Assembly (NCBI RefSeq): GCF_029893635.1
Contig: NZ_JARXYR010000002.1
Span: forward strand, 831,001 to 895,000
Length of the DNA stretch: 64,000 bases
Direction: 5' to 3'
DNA from: Variovorax sp. TBS-050B
GTDB lineage: Bacteria > Pseudomonadota > Gammaproteobacteria > Burkholderiales > Burkholderiaceae_C
A program made the position numbers and the translations under genes. The notes under the pieces were generated by a model. That model had not been told where the DNA came from and did no database searches. It saw nothing but the letters and a program-made list of their open reading frames with translations. Below are positions 23,879 through 33,062 of this stretch, one piece after another. Position 1 is the first letter of the stretch. Each line of letters starts with the position of its first letter.

Positions 23879-25126
23879 TCACTTTCCGGCGCCGAGGTCC
23901 ATGATCAGCTTCGCGGCCATGTACAGGCGGCGCGGGATCGCGCTGATGTCCACATACTCGGCTTTGTCGCTGTGGTAGCCGAAGCCCGGCAGGCCCAGGC
24001 TCTCGATCACCGGCTTGCCCGAAAGCGCCGCGTAGGCCGCGTCGGTGCCGCCACCGGTGCGTTCCTCGACCGTGAGCGTGCCGCCGGCCTCCTTGTAGAA
24101 GGCCACGGCCTTGTCGACCAGCTTCCGGCCGCCCTCGCCGGCGTTGAACGCCGGGCGCCCGCGCGTGATCAGCACCTTGACCTCGGCCTCGGGCAGCTTC
24201 TTCTGCTGCGCGCGCTCTTCCAGCGTCTTCATCGCGGCGTCGAAGTCCTCGTTGCGCGCATAGCGCACGTCGGCATTGAGGGTGGCGCTGGCGGGGATGA
24301 TGTTCGACACGTTGCCGGCCTTGGCGATGGTCCAGTTGAAGCGCAGGTGCTTCGCCTTGTCGTCGATGCTCATGGTGCGCAGCACCAGGTCGGAGGCCTC
24401 GACCAGCGCATTCACGCCAAGCTCCGGCGCGGCGCCCGCATGCGAGGCCTTGCCCGTGATGTTGACCTGCACGTAGGCGATGCCCGAGGTGCCGAGCGAC
24501 AGCTTCTCGTCGCCAGCGCCCGTGGGCTCGAACGAGAGCACGTAGTCGGCCTGCTTGGCTTCTTCCTGGATCAGGTCGCGCGAGCCGAAGGAGCCTTTCT
24601 CCTCGTCGGTGTTGAACAGCACGGTGATGGTGCCGAAGTCGCGCACGCCGTAGTCCTTGAGCAGCTTGAGCGTGTGCAGGATGACGGCGTTGCCGCCCTT
24701 GTCGTCGGCGATGCCCGGGCCATAGGCCTTGTCGCCCTCGACGCGGAACGGCGCCTTGGCGAGCGTGCCCTTGAGGTAGACGGTGTCCATGTGCGACATC
24801 AGCAGCAGGTTCTTGCCGCCGCGGCCCTTGAGCCGGCCGACGATGTTGTCGCCCACCACCGGGCCGACCGCCTTGTGGCGCGTGACGGTGAAGCCCAGGT
24901 TCTTGAGCTCGCCCTCGAGGAAGTTGCCCGCGGCCGCGAGGCCCTCGGCATCGCCGGTGCCGGTCTCGATGTTGACGAGCTTCTCGAGCGTCTTCACCAC
25001 CGCGGGCTGCTCGTCGGTGGCGGCCTGGAAGAGCACGTTGTCGCGCTTCTGCGCCCAGGCGGCGCTCGCCACGAAGGCGGTGGCCAGCACGGCGGCGATG
25101 GCGGTACGGTGGAGAAAGGGGCGCAT
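23879..25126 (-). CDS. cpg2: Glucarpidase (carboxypeptidase G2), periplasmic M20 folate hydrolase
   Basis: The 415-residue protein has the same length as carboxypeptidase G2 of Pseudomonas sp. RS-16 and, from memory of that sequence, agrees with it at most positions. It removes C-terminal glutamate from folates and related compounds such as methotrexate. A signal peptide spans residues 1-25 (ending SAAWA). The two-zinc site is intact and in the same numbering: His112 (SHMDT), Asp141, Glu175/Glu176 (NTDEEKGSF), Glu200 (LSFEP) and the late His (GYHSDKAEY). A dimerisation domain lies in the middle (about 215-325). The start at 25126 gives the signal peptide. It stands 83 bp after the thiolase gene and may have its own promoter. 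Confidence 0.95.
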   Translation of the reverse strand: MRPFLHRTAIAAVLATAFVASAAWAQKRDNVLFQAATDEQPAVVKTLEKLVNIETGTGDAEGLAAAGNFLEGELKNLGFTVTRHKAVGPVVGDNIVGRLKGRGGKNLLLMSHMDTVYLKGTLAKAPFRVEGDKAYGPGIADDKGGNAVILHTLKLLKDYGVRDFGTITVLFNTDEEKGSFGSRDLIQEEAKQADYVLSFEPTGAGDEKLSLGTSGIAYVQVNITGKASHAGAAPELGVNALVEASDLVLRTMSIDDKAKHLRFNWTIAKAGNVSNIIPASATLNADVRYARNEDFDAAMKTLEERAQQKKLPEAEVKVLITRGRPAFNAGEGGRKLVDKAVAFYKEAGGTLTVEERTGGGTDAAYAALSGKPVIESLGLPGFGYHSDKAEYVDISAIPRRLYMAAKLIMDLGAGK

Positions 25127-25209
25127 GAAAACTCCTGCTTGACGCATTGTTCGTTGTCGAGGTTGATCGAAGCGCCGGGGGCTGTTGGGCCCGCCGGCGA
25201 TCCGTCGTC

Positions 25210-26394
25210 TTATAGCAATTCGAGGGCCACGGCCGTGCCTTCGCCGCCGCCGATGCACAGCGTGGCCACGCCGCGCTTCTTGCCGCGCGACTTGAGGGCG
25301 TGGATCAGCGTGACCATGATGCGCGCACCGCTCGCGCCGATCGGATGGCCGAGGGCGCAGGCGCCGCCGTGCACGTTGACGATCTCGTGCGACACGTCGA
25401 GCTCGTGCATCAGGGCCATCGGCACCACCGCAAAGGCCTCGTTGACTTCCCAGAGGTCCACGTCGCGTGCGGTCCAGCCGGTCTTCTTGAACAGCTTGGC
25501 GACGGCGCCGACGGGCGCGGTGGAGAACCATTCGGGCTGCTGCGCATGCGTGGCGTGGGCGACGATGCGGGCGATCGGCCTGGCGCCGATCTTCTTCGCA
25601 TGCGACTCGGTCATCATCACGAGCGCGGCGGCGCCGTCGTTGATCGACGAGCTCGAGGCGGCGGTGATGGTGCCGTTCTCCTTCTTGAAGGCGGGCTTGA
25701 GCGTGGGGATCTTGTCGAGCTTGACCTTGCCCGGGCCTTCGTCGACCGAGATCACGGTCTCTCCGCCGCGGCCCTTGACGGTGACGGGCGTGATCTCGTC
25801 CTTGAAGAGGCCGGTCTCGGTGGCCTTCTGGGCGCGCGTCACGCTCGCGATCGCGAAGGCGTCCTGCTGCTCGCGCGTGAACTTGTACTTGGCGGCGCAG
25901 TCCTCGCCGAAGGTGCCCATCGAGCGGCCCGGCTGGTAGGCGTCCTCGAGGCCGTCGAGCATCATGTGGTCGAAGATGCGGTCGTGGCCCATGCGGTAGC
26001 CGCCGCGGCCCTTGAGCATGAGGTAGGGCGCGTTGGTCATGCTCTCCATGCCGCCCGCGACCATCACCTCGTGCGTGCCCGCGAGCAGCAGGTCGTGCGC
26101 GAGCATCGCGGCCTTCATGGCCGAGCCGCACATCTTGCTGAGCGTGACCGCGCCCGCGCTGTCGGGCAGGCCGCCCTTGTAGGCCGCCTGGCGCGCCGGC
26201 GCCTGGCCCTGGCCGGCCATCAGGCAGTTGCCGAACAGCACCTCGCCCACGCTCTCGGGCGCGATGCCGGCGCGCTCGACGGCGGCCTTGATCGCGGCGC
26301 CGCCGAGGTCGTGCGCGGCGAGCGACGAGAAGTCGCCCTGGAAGCTGCCCATGGGGGTGCGGGCGGCACCGACGATGACGATGGATTCGGACAT
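25210..26394 (-). CDS. Acetyl-CoA C-acyltransferase (thiolase)
   Basis: The 394-residue thiolase has all catalytic residues: Cys89 in LSKMCGSAMKA (acyl carrier), His350 in CALGHPIGASG and Cys380 in LCIGGGEGTA. The segment NEAFAVVPMALMHEL is that of biosynthetic/degradative acetoacetyl-CoA thiolases. It may condense acetyl-CoA for polyhydroxybutyrate or cleave acetoacetyl-CoA formed from leucine breakdown. Both uses fit a Variovorax-like organism, and no phaB or oxct gene is adjacent to decide. Length is normal. A palindromic repeat lies upstream, between it and aceK. Confidence 0.92.
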   Translation of the reverse strand: MSESIVIVGAARTPMGSFQGDFSSLAAHDLGGAAIKAAVERAGIAPESVGEVLFGNCLMAGQGQAPARQAAYKGGLPDSAGAVTLSKMCGSAMKAAMLAHDLLLAGTHEVMVAGGMESMTNAPYLMLKGRGGYRMGHDRIFDHMMLDGLEDAYQPGRSMGTFGEDCAAKYKFTREQQDAFAIASVTRAQKATETGLFKDEITPVTVKGRGGETVISVDEGPGKVKLDKIPTLKPAFKKENGTITAASSSSINDGAAALVMMTESHAKKIGARPIARIVAHATHAQQPEWFSTAPVGAVAKLFKKTGWTARDVDLWEVNEAFAVVPMALMHELDVSHEIVNVHGGACALGHPIGASGARIMVTLIHALKSRGKKRGVATLCIGGGEGTAVALELL

Positions 26395-26429
26395 GGTGGT
26401 CTCCTTTCGAGGATGGAAAAAATCGGGAA

Positions 26430-26541
26430 CCGAACGCAGAACAAATACAAAAGTTGCGCAGAAGTCGCAGAGGAAAACTTCAATCTGTTCCGGCTGTTTC
26501 TTCTGCGTCCTTCGCGGAACCTTCGCGACCTCTGCGTTCGG
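26430..26541. repeat. Palindromic intergenic repeat, copy 3 (inverted)
   Basis: This 112-bp copy has the same perfect ends CCGAACGCAG / CTGCGTTCGG. Its internal arms match copies 1 and 2 when read on the opposite strand, for example GGTCGCGAAGGTTCCGCGAA on the minus strand. It lies between aceK and the thiolase gene and ends 16 bases past the aceK stop codon. Confidence 0.8.
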
Positions 26542-26556
26542 TATCCGCTTTCATGG

Positions 26557-28377
26557 TCAAAAATGCGTCGCATGTCCCTCGTGCGGGAAGCGCTGCGACT
26601 CTTCGTACGGGAACACGTCGAGCATCTGCCCGGCCTGGATTCGCTGCTTGTGGTGCTGCCAGAAGGCCGCGTCGAGCAGGTCGGCATGGTGCGCCATGAA
26701 GGCCTCGCGCACCGCATCGTTGCCGAGCAGGAAGGGGCCGAAGGTCTCCGGGAAGACGTCCTTCGGGCCGACCGAGTACCAGACCTCGCCGCTCATCTCG
26801 TCTTCCTCGTTGCGCGGCGGCGGCACCTTGCGGAACTGGCAGTCGGTGATGTATTCGATCTCGTCGTAGTCGTAGAACACGACCTTGCCGCCGCGCGTGA
26901 CGCCGAAGTTCTTCCACAGCATGTCGCCCGGAAAGATGTTGGCGGCGACCATGTCCTTGATGGCGTTGCCGTATTCGATCACGGCATGTTCGAGCTGCTC
27001 CTTCGCGCGCCGGGCATGCGCCGGGCTCTCGGGCTCGGCCAGCGTGTCGAAGGCTTCCTGCAGGTAGATGTTGAGCGGGATCATGCGGCGCTCGATGTAG
27101 ACGTGCTTGAGCACCAGCTCCATCTCCCCGTTGCCGTCGCGGTCGGCGATCTCGAGCTGGCTGGGCGCGAAATGCCGGATCTCCTCGATCAGCTCGGGCT
27201 CGAAGCGGTCGAGCGGAAAGCCGACGTCGCTGTACTCCAGCGTGTCCGCCATGCGGCCCACGCGATCGTGCTGCTTCACGAGCAGGTACTTGGCCTTGAT
27301 CTGCTCGCGCGTGGTGTCCTTCTGCGGCGGATAGAAGTCCTTGATGACCTTGAACACGAAGGGGAACGAGGGCAGGTCGAACACCAGCATCACCATGCCC
27401 TTGATGCCGGGCGCGATGCGGAAGCGGTCGCTCGAATAGTTCAGGTGCGAGAGGAAGTCGCGGTAGAAGAGCGTCTTGCCCTGCTTCGCGAGACCGAGCG
27501 CGTTGTAGATTTCCGCGCGCGGCTTGCGCGGCATCAGCGAGCGCAGGAACTGCACGCAGGCCGAGGGCACTTCCATGTCGACCATGAAGTAGGCCCGCGC
27601 GAAGCTGAACAGCATTTGCAGGTCGTCCTCGCCGAAGAGCGCCGCATCGATGTAGAAGCGCCCCCGGCTGTCGTGCAGGATCGGCAGCGAGAACGGCAGC
27701 TCGGTGAAGCCGTTCATGATCTTGCCGACCACGTAGGCGCCCTTGTTGCGGTAGAACAGCCCCGAGAGCACCTGCAGCTGAAAGTTGGCACGCAGCTTGA
27801 CCTGCTGGAAGCGGCCCATGATGGCCTTGGCCACGCGCTCGGCGTCGCGCCGCTTGTTGGCGAAGCTGCCCTGCAGCGCATAGTCGTCGAGCATCTGCTC
27901 GATGGTGTCGGCCAGCGTGTCGTTGCTCGGGTAGTAAGGCCGGTACGTCGGTGCGCCGCGCGGCTCGATGTACTCGGTGCTGATGGCCGGGCGCACGAAG
28001 ATGAAGTCGTTCTGGAAATACGCCCGGTGCAGTATCTTGGTGGTGACCGAGTTGAAGAAGCTCTCGGCCAGCTCGGGCTGGTGGTGGTCCACCAGCAGGC
28101 CGATGAAGTGCAGCTTGACCTGGTGCCACACCTCCATCGGCTGTTCGCCGGCCTTGAACTCCTTCTCGAGGCGCGTCACGGCCTCGTTCACCCGCAGGTC
28201 GTAGAACTCGATGCGCTCGCGCTGCGCACGCTGCTGCCCATGCCAGTCGGCCGTCTCGAACCGGTGCTTGGCGCGCGCCGATTCGGCGCGGAACAGCGTG
28301 TAGTGGCGATTGAAGCCGTCGATCATCGCCTTCGCGATGTCGTAGGCGAGCGGTGAATCGAGACGCTGCGGGAACAT
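26557..28377 (-). CDS. aceK: Isocitrate dehydrogenase kinase/phosphatase
   Basis: The 606-residue protein is a full AceK. It switches isocitrate dehydrogenase off and on by phosphorylation and so directs carbon to the glyoxylate shunt. The N-terminal regulatory part starts [26 protein letters not shown] and contains [11 protein letters not shown]. The kinase-like part has [19 protein letters not shown] and [27 protein letters not shown]. The start at 28377 is chosen because it leaves a 13-bp gap to the carbonic anhydrase gene; an in-frame ATG at 28431 would overlap it by 41 bp. It shares direction with carbonic anhydrase upstream. Confidence 0.95.
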   Translation of the reverse strand: MFPQRLDSPLAYDIAKAMIDGFNRHYTLFRAESARAKHRFETADWHGQQRAQRERIEFYDLRVNEAVTRLEKEFKAGEQPMEVWHQVKLHFIGLLVDHHQPELAESFFNSVTTKILHRAYFQNDFIFVRPAISTEYIEPRGAPTYRPYYPSNDTLADTIEQMLDDYALQGSFANKRRDAERVAKAIMGRFQQVKLRANFQLQVLSGLFYRNKGAYVVGKIMNGFTELPFSLPILHDSRGRFYIDAALFGEDDLQMLFSFARAYFMVDMEVPSACVQFLRSLMPRKPRAEIYNALGLAKQGKTLFYRDFLSHLNYSSDRFRIAPGIKGMVMLVFDLPSFPFVFKVIKDFYPPQKDTTREQIKAKYLLVKQHDRVGRMADTLEYSDVGFPLDRFEPELIEEIRHFAPSQLEIADRDGNGEMELVLKHVYIERRMIPLNIYLQEAFDTLAEPESPAHARRAKEQLEHAVIEYGNAIKDMVAANIFPGDMLWKNFGVTRGGKVVFYDYDEIEYITDCQFRKVPPPRNEEDEMSGEVWYSVGPKDVFPETFGPFLLGNDAVREAFMAHHADLLDAAFWQHHKQRIQAGQMLDVFPYEESQRFPHEGHATHF

Positions 28378-28390
28378 GGGCGCGGCCCGG

Positions 28391-29122
28391 TCAGGCCTGG
28401 CCGGCGCCGCCTTCGCTGGCGTCGGCGGCACCGGCGTCCTGCGGCGCGGCCGGAAACTCGGACGGCCGGCTCCACTTGTAGCGGATGCGCTGCACCGCGG
28501 CCTTGTACAGCGCGTCGAGCGGCTTGGCGCCGTCCACGCTCAGGCCCTGGTCCTGCAGCAGGCCGTCGTGCACGCCGAAGGTCCAGCCGTGGATCGTGAC
28601 CTTCTGGCCGCGGCTCCAGGCATCGACCATCACGGTGCTCACCGCGACGTTGACCACCTGCTCGGCCACGTTGAGTTCGCACAGCGCATCGGCACGCACG
28701 TCCTCGGGCAGGCTGTCGAGCATCACGTGATGCCTGTCGCGCACGTCCTGGATGTGGCGGATCCAGTTGTCGGCGAGGCCGATGCGCTTGCCGTCGAGCG
28801 CCGCCTTGACGCCGGCGCAGCCGTAGTGGCCGACCACCATGATGTGCTCGACCTTGAGGTGCTCGACCGCGAACTGGATCGCCGAGAGCGCGTTCAGGTC
28901 GGAGTGCACCACGATGTTCGCGACGTTGCGGTGCACGAACACCTCGCCCGGCTCGAGGCCGGTGATCTGGTTCGCGGGCACGCGGCTGTCGGAACAGCCG
29001 ATCCACATGTAGCGCGGCGTCTGCTGCTTGACCAGGCTGGTGAAGAAACCGGGCCGGTCGCGTTCCATCTGTGCGGACCAGGCACGGTTGTGGGCGAAGA
29101 GGTCGTCGAGTGTGTCGGACAT
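28391..29122 (-). CDS. can: Beta-class carbonic anhydrase
   Basis: The 243-residue enzyme interconverts CO2 and bicarbonate in the cytoplasm. Zinc ligands are Cys43 ([10 protein letters not shown]), His99 and Cys102 ([10 protein letters not shown]). Asp45 and Arg47 form the gating pair. The rest follows the Can/CynT2 type, ending in a short alanine/glycine-rich tail. Bicarbonate supply would serve the biotin carboxylase of the liu cluster and other carboxylases, though the genes are far apart. AceK follows after 13 bp. Confidence 0.95.
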   Translation of the reverse strand: MSDTLDDLFAHNRAWSAQMERDRPGFFTSLVKQQTPRYMWIGCSDSRVPANQITGLEPGEVFVHRNVANIVVHSDLNALSAIQFAVEHLKVEHIMVVGHYGCAGVKAALDGKRIGLADNWIRHIQDVRDRHHVMLDSLPEDVRADALCELNVAEQVVNVAVSTVMVDAWSRGQKVTIHGWTFGVHDGLLQDQGLSVDGAKPLDALYKAAVQRIRYKWSRPSEFPAAPQDAGAADASEGGAGQA

Positions 29123-29164
29123 AGGGGGTCGATTGTGGATGAGTCGTGGGGTGGGGCGATGATT

Positions 29165-29563
29165 TCAGGCCGGTCTGGCGGCCTTCTGCGCGCGCGTGAG
29201 CGCGGCGCGGCCTTTCTTCTCGTGCTCCCGCACTTCGGCCAGGTTGGCCTGCAGCTCGGCCAGCTGCGCCTCGAGCTGCGCGCGGTGGGCACCGAGCACG
29301 CCGAGGAACTTCTGCAGCTGCGGCACGGTGTCGCGCGGGCTGTCGTACATGTCGAGGATGTCCTTCGCCTCGGTCAGGCTCAGGCCCAGGCGCTTGGCGC
29401 GCAGCGTGAGCGTGAGCCGCGCGCGGTCGCGCGCGCTGTAGACGCGCTGCATGCCCGAGCGCTCCGGCGCGAGCAGTCCCATGTCTTCATAGAAGCGGAT
29501 CGCGCGCGTCGTGAGGTCGAACTCCTTCGCGAGCTGGCTGATGGTGAAGGTCTGCGAGGGCAT
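29165..29563 (-). CDS. MerR-family regulator, LiuR-like
   Basis: The 132-residue protein has an N-terminal MerR helix-turn-helix (FTISQLAKEFDLTTRAIRFYEDMGLL, residues 6-31), a wing (RVYSARDRARLTLTLRAKRLG) and a long coiled-coil helix (about 80-120). There are no metal-binding cysteines. Its sequence follows LiuR, the regulator of leucine and isovalerate genes in proteobacteria. The liu cluster itself lies 16 kb away next to an AraC gene, so the two may share control. It is divergent from an MBL-fold hydrolase gene, and a 20-bp palindrome lies between them, 77 bp upstream of its start. Confidence 0.9.
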   Translation of the reverse strand: MPSQTFTISQLAKEFDLTTRAIRFYEDMGLLAPERSGMQRVYSARDRARLTLTLRAKRLGLSLTEAKDILDMYDSPRDTVPQLQKFLGVLGAHRAQLEAQLAELQANLAEVREHEKKGRAALTRAQKAARPA

Positions 29564-29639
29564 GCGGAGGAAGAACGGGGGCGTTGCGGTGGCGACAGCA
29601 GGTTCTTGCCGCCGTCCCTACAATGGTTGCCTCAATCCA

Positions 29640-29659
29640 TGACGTTTACGTAAACGTCA
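29640..29659. promoter_or_regulatory. 20-bp palindrome, probable MerR/LiuR-type operator
   Basis: TGACGTTTACGTAAACGTCA is a perfect palindrome that ends seven bases before the start codon of the MBL hydrolase. The minus strand has TTGACG (29662-29657), a possible -35 element of the divergent regulator gene, with the palindrome in the spacer, as MerR-type operators usually sit. The site is direct observation; the regulator is inference. Confidence 0.6.
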
Positions 29660-29666
29660 ATCTTAC

Positions 29667-30725
29667 ATGAACCTCCTCGAACGCGAACTCCACTACCCCC
29701 TGGGCGATACCCTGCCCGCCCCCGGCGAAGCGCTGGAGGTCGCGCCGGGCGTGCGCTGGATCCGCATGCGGCTGCCGTTCGCGCTCGACCACATCAACCT
29801 CTGGCTGCTGCGCGACAGCATCGGCGGCGTGGAAGGCTGGACCGTGGTCGACTGCTGCATCGCGCACGACGAGGCGCGCGCGCAGTGGGAGCAGGTCTTC
29901 GAGACCCAGCTGCAGGGCCTGCCGATCCTGCGCGTGATCGTGACCCACATGCATCCCGACCACATCGGGCTGGCCGAATGGCTCTGCACGCGCTGGAACG
30001 CGCCGCTGTGGATCAGCTCGACCGACTACCACGTCGCGCGCGTGCTCACCTCCGCCGGCGACACGCTCGCGGGCGGCGAGGCCGCGGCGCGCTTCTTCGC
30101 CTCGCACGGCCTGAGCGACCCCGAGGCGATGGCCAAGATCCGCGCCCGCACCAGCTACTACGCGAACATGGTGCCGTCGGTGCCCGACCGCTTCGTGCGC
30201 ATGATGGACGGCGACACGGTCACGATCAACGGCCATGCGTGGCGCTGCATCAGCGGCTACGGCCATGCGCCGGAGCACATCGCGCTCTTCTGCGACGAAC
30301 TGAAGCTGCTGCTCGGCGGCGACATGATGCTGCCGCGCATCTCGACCAACGTGAGCGTGCATGCGGGCGAGCCCGAGGCGAATTCGCTGCGCCTCTTCCT
30401 CGACAGCATCGACCGGTTCAAGGCGCTGCCGGCCGACACGCTCGGCCTGCCCGCGCACGGCAAGCCCTTCACCGGCATCCACCGGCGCGTCGACCAGCTG
30501 CAGGAACACCACCGCGACCGGCTGGCCGAACTGCTCGAAGCCTGCACCCAGCGCCCGCTGACGGCGGCCGAGGGCCTGCCGATCCTCTTCAAACGCGCGC
30601 TCGACCTGCACCAGATGACCTTCGCGATGGGCGAGACCGTGGCCCACCTGCACCTGCTGTGGTTCGCGGGCCAGGTGCGGCGCGAGCTGGGCGAGGACGG
30701 CGTCTATCGCTTCCGCGCCGCCTGA
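29667..30725 (+). CDS. MBL-fold metallo-hydrolase
   Basis: The 352-residue protein has a metallo-beta-lactamase fold with the metal motif THMHPDHIG (His94, His96, Asp98, His99), a later GYGHAPEH and an Asp in LLGGDMML. A C-terminal helical extension (about 270-350) is typical of a large proteobacterial group without known substrate. The start at 29667 has no ribosome site and lies seven bases after a palindrome, so the message may be leaderless or controlled directly by occupancy of that site. The gene is divergent from a LiuR-like regulator, which suggests a role in acyl-CoA or branched-chain metabolism. Confidence 0.9.
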   Translation: MNLLERELHYPLGDTLPAPGEALEVAPGVRWIRMRLPFALDHINLWLLRDSIGGVEGWTVVDCCIAHDEARAQWEQVFETQLQGLPILRVIVTHMHPDHIGLAEWLCTRWNAPLWISSTDYHVARVLTSAGDTLAGGEAAARFFASHGLSDPEAMAKIRARTSYYANMVPSVPDRFVRMMDGDTVTINGHAWRCISGYGHAPEHIALFCDELKLLLGGDMMLPRISTNVSVHAGEPEANSLRLFLDSIDRFKALPADTLGLPAHGKPFTGIHRRVDQLQEHHRDRLAELLEACTQRPLTAAEGLPILFKRALDLHQMTFAMGETVAHLHLLWFAGQVRRELGEDGVYRFRAA

Positions 30726-30749
30726 TCCCGCGCGCCTAAACTCGGCGGC

Positions 30750-32069
30750 ATGAACATGCCGCAGACGCTCGCCGAGCTGCGCGCCGGCCGGCTGGCGGGC
30801 GCCACGCGGCTCGATCTCTCGTGCGGGCTGAACGAGTTTCCGCGCGAGATCTTCGGGCTGGCCGACACGCTCGAGATCCTGAACCTGTCGGGCAACGCGC
30901 TCGATGCGCTGCCCGACGACCTGGGCCGGCTGCACCGCCTGCGCGTGCTGTTCTGCTCGGACAACCGCTTCACCGAGCTGCCCGCCGCGATCGGCCGCTG
31001 CCAGGCGCTGGAGATGGTCGGCTTCAAGGCCAACCGCATCCGCAGCGTGCCGGCGGCCGCGCTGCAACTGCCGCGGCTGCGCTGGCTGATCCTGACCGAC
31101 AACGCGATCGAGGCCCTGCCCGATGCGCTCGGCGCCTGCACGCGCATGCAGAAGCTGATGCTCGCGGGCAACCGGCTCCGCGAACTGCCCGCGTCGCTCT
31201 CGGCCTGCAGCGGGCTCGAACTGCTGCGCATCTCCGCCAACCGCTTCGAGCAGCTGCCCGGCTGGCTGCTCGCGATGCCGCGGCTCGCCTGGCTCGCGGC
31301 GGCCGGCAATCCCTTCGATGCGGGCGCCGAAGACGCGGCGATCGCCGCGCCCTCGGTGCCGCGCGTGCCGTGGCGCGAGCTCGCGCTGGGCCGCCAACTC
31401 GGCGAAGGCGCCTCGGGCGTCATTCACCAGGCCACGTTGGGTGCGGCGGGCCGGCCCGTGGCCGTGAAGCTCTTCAAGGGCGCGGTCACGAGCGACGGCT
31501 GGCCGCACAGCGAGATGGCGGCCAGCATCGCGGCCGGCGCGCACCGCACGCTGATCGCCGCGGAAGGGCGCATCGAGGGCCATCCCGAGGGCATCGAAGG
31601 CCTGGTGCTGGCGCTCGTCGATCCCGCGTTCAGCACGCTCGCCGGTCCGCCGAGCCTGGATTCCTGCACGCGCGACGTCTATGCCCAAAGCGCGCAATGG
31701 CCCGCCGGCGTGGCGCTGCGCATGGCGCGCGACATCGCCGCGGCCATGGCGCACCTGCATGCACGCGGCATCCTGCATGGCGACCTCTATGCGCACAACA
31801 TCCTGTGGCGGCCCGAGGGCGAGGCGCGGCTCGGCGACTTCGGTGCGGCCTGGATGACCGGCGCACTCGATGCGGCGCACACCCGGGCACTGCAGGCGCT
31901 GGAGATGCGCGCCTTCGGCTGCCTGCTGGAGGAGCTGCTCGCGCGCTGCAGCGATGCGCCGCCGGCCGCCGCCATCGCCCTGCGGGACCGCTGCCTGCAG
32001 CCCGCGCCGGCCGCGCGCCCGTCGTTCGCCGAGGCGCTGGCGCTGCTCGCGCAGGCCGGGTCGCCATGA
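30750..32069 (+). CDS. Leucine-rich-repeat protein kinase
   Basis: The 439-residue protein joins about six leucine-rich repeats (residues 18-190, phrases such as LEILNLSGNALDALPDDLG) to a protein-kinase domain (about 208-435). The kinase has the glycine loop LGEGASGV (217-224), VAVK with Lys240, the catalytic loop HGDLYAHN (343-350) and GDFGA (362-366). The usual arginine of HRD is glycine and the following lysine is absent. That pattern occurs in divergent bacterial kinases and leaves activity uncertain. No signal peptide or membrane segment is present. It starts 24 bp after the MBL hydrolase and overlaps the next gene by four bases. The target is unknown. Confidence 0.9.
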   Translation: MNMPQTLAELRAGRLAGATRLDLSCGLNEFPREIFGLADTLEILNLSGNALDALPDDLGRLHRLRVLFCSDNRFTELPAAIGRCQALEMVGFKANRIRSVPAAALQLPRLRWLILTDNAIEALPDALGACTRMQKLMLAGNRLRELPASLSACSGLELLRISANRFEQLPGWLLAMPRLAWLAAAGNPFDAGAEDAAIAAPSVPRVPWRELALGRQLGEGASGVIHQATLGAAGRPVAVKLFKGAVTSDGWPHSEMAASIAAGAHRTLIAAEGRIEGHPEGIEGLVLALVDPAFSTLAGPPSLDSCTRDVYAQSAQWPAGVALRMARDIAAAMAHLHARGILHGDLYAHNILWRPEGEARLGDFGAAWMTGALDAAHTRALQALEMRAFGCLLEELLARCSDAPPAAAIALRDRCLQPAPAARPSFAEALALLAQAGSP

Positions 32070-32986
32070 CGCGCCGCCGCCCGCCGCAACTGCCGCTGCC
32101 CACGCGCGACGGCGTGGGCCCGAGCTGCGTCGGCCTCTCGCACGGACCCTGGCCGACGATCGCCGAGTTCCTGATCGAGCGCTTCACCGCGATCACGCGC
32201 GACGCCTGGCTCGAACGCATCGCGGCCGGCGACGTGATCGACGAGCACGGCGTGCCGGTGACCGCGTCGCGCCGCTACGAATCGCCGCTCCGGGTGTACT
32301 ACTACCGCACGCTCGAGGGCGAGCAGCCGATTCCCTTCGAGGAGCAGGTGCTGTTCCGCGACGACGAGCTGCTGGTGGTCGACAAGCCGCCGTTCGTGCC
32401 GGTCATCCCCACCGGCAGATACCTGCACCAGAGCCTGCTGGTGCGGCTGAAGCGCAAGCTCGGGCTCGACGACCTGGTGCCGCTGCACCGCATCGACCGC
32501 AGCACCTCGGGCCTGGTGCTGTTCTCGGTGCGGCGCGAGACCCGCGGCGCCTACCAGGCGATGTTTCCGGCGCGCCGCATCGCCAAGCACTACGAGGCCG
32601 TGGTGCCGTGGCAGCCCGGCGTCTCGGCCGTGCCCGCGGTCTACCGCAGCCGGCTCGTCGACGATGCGCACTTCATGCAGGTGAAGGAAGAGGACGGCGA
32701 GCCGAATTCCGAGACGCACCTGGCGGTGGCGGAAACCGCGGGCGGCCATGCGCTGCTGAAGCTCTCGCCCGTCACCGGCCGCCGCCACCAGTTGCGCGTG
32801 CATTGCATGGCACTGGGCATGCCGATCGTCAACGACCCCTTCTATCCTACCCTGCAGCCGGCCGGCAGCGACGACTTCGACCGGCCGCTGCAGCTGCTCG
32901 CGAAGTCGGTGGCGTTCGAGGACCCGCTGACCGGCGAGGCGCGCAGCTTCACCAGCCCGCGCAGCCTGGCACTGCCGCCAAGGTGA
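32066..32986 (+). CDS. RluA-family pseudouridine synthase
   Basis: The 306-residue protein is a pseudouridine synthase of the RluA type with the catalytic Asp in PLHRIDRSTSGLVLF (about residue 145). It also has KHYEAVV and the C-terminal LSPVTGRRHQLRVHCMALGMPIVNDPFY. Such enzymes modify uridines in rRNA or tRNA. The exact site is unknown; the closest characterised groups are RluA and TruC. An N-terminal region without a clear S4 motif precedes the catalytic domain. Its ATG overlaps the stop of the kinase gene (ATGA), so the two are likely co-translated. Confidence 0.92.
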   Translation: MTRRRPPQLPLPTRDGVGPSCVGLSHGPWPTIAEFLIERFTAITRDAWLERIAAGDVIDEHGVPVTASRRYESPLRVYYYRTLEGEQPIPFEEQVLFRDDELLVVDKPPFVPVIPTGRYLHQSLLVRLKRKLGLDDLVPLHRIDRSTSGLVLFSVRRETRGAYQAMFPARRIAKHYEAVVPWQPGVSAVPAVYRSRLVDDAHFMQVKEEDGEPNSETHLAVAETAGGHALLKLSPVTGRRHQLRVHCMALGMPIVNDPFYPTLQPAGSDDFDRPLQLLAKSVAFEDPLTGEARSFTSPRSLALPPR

Positions 32987-33062
32987 CGGCCGGCGGGCGC
33001 GGGGCGCACTAAGCTCGTCGGCTGGCTTCCATCCCCATCGATCGACACGGAGACAACCGCCC

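Noticed and set aside
25300..28356. A 1,018-codon plus-strand open frame
   Set aside because: It is antisense to the thiolase and aceK, both clearly coding, and has a composition rich in R, A, H and V without any domain.
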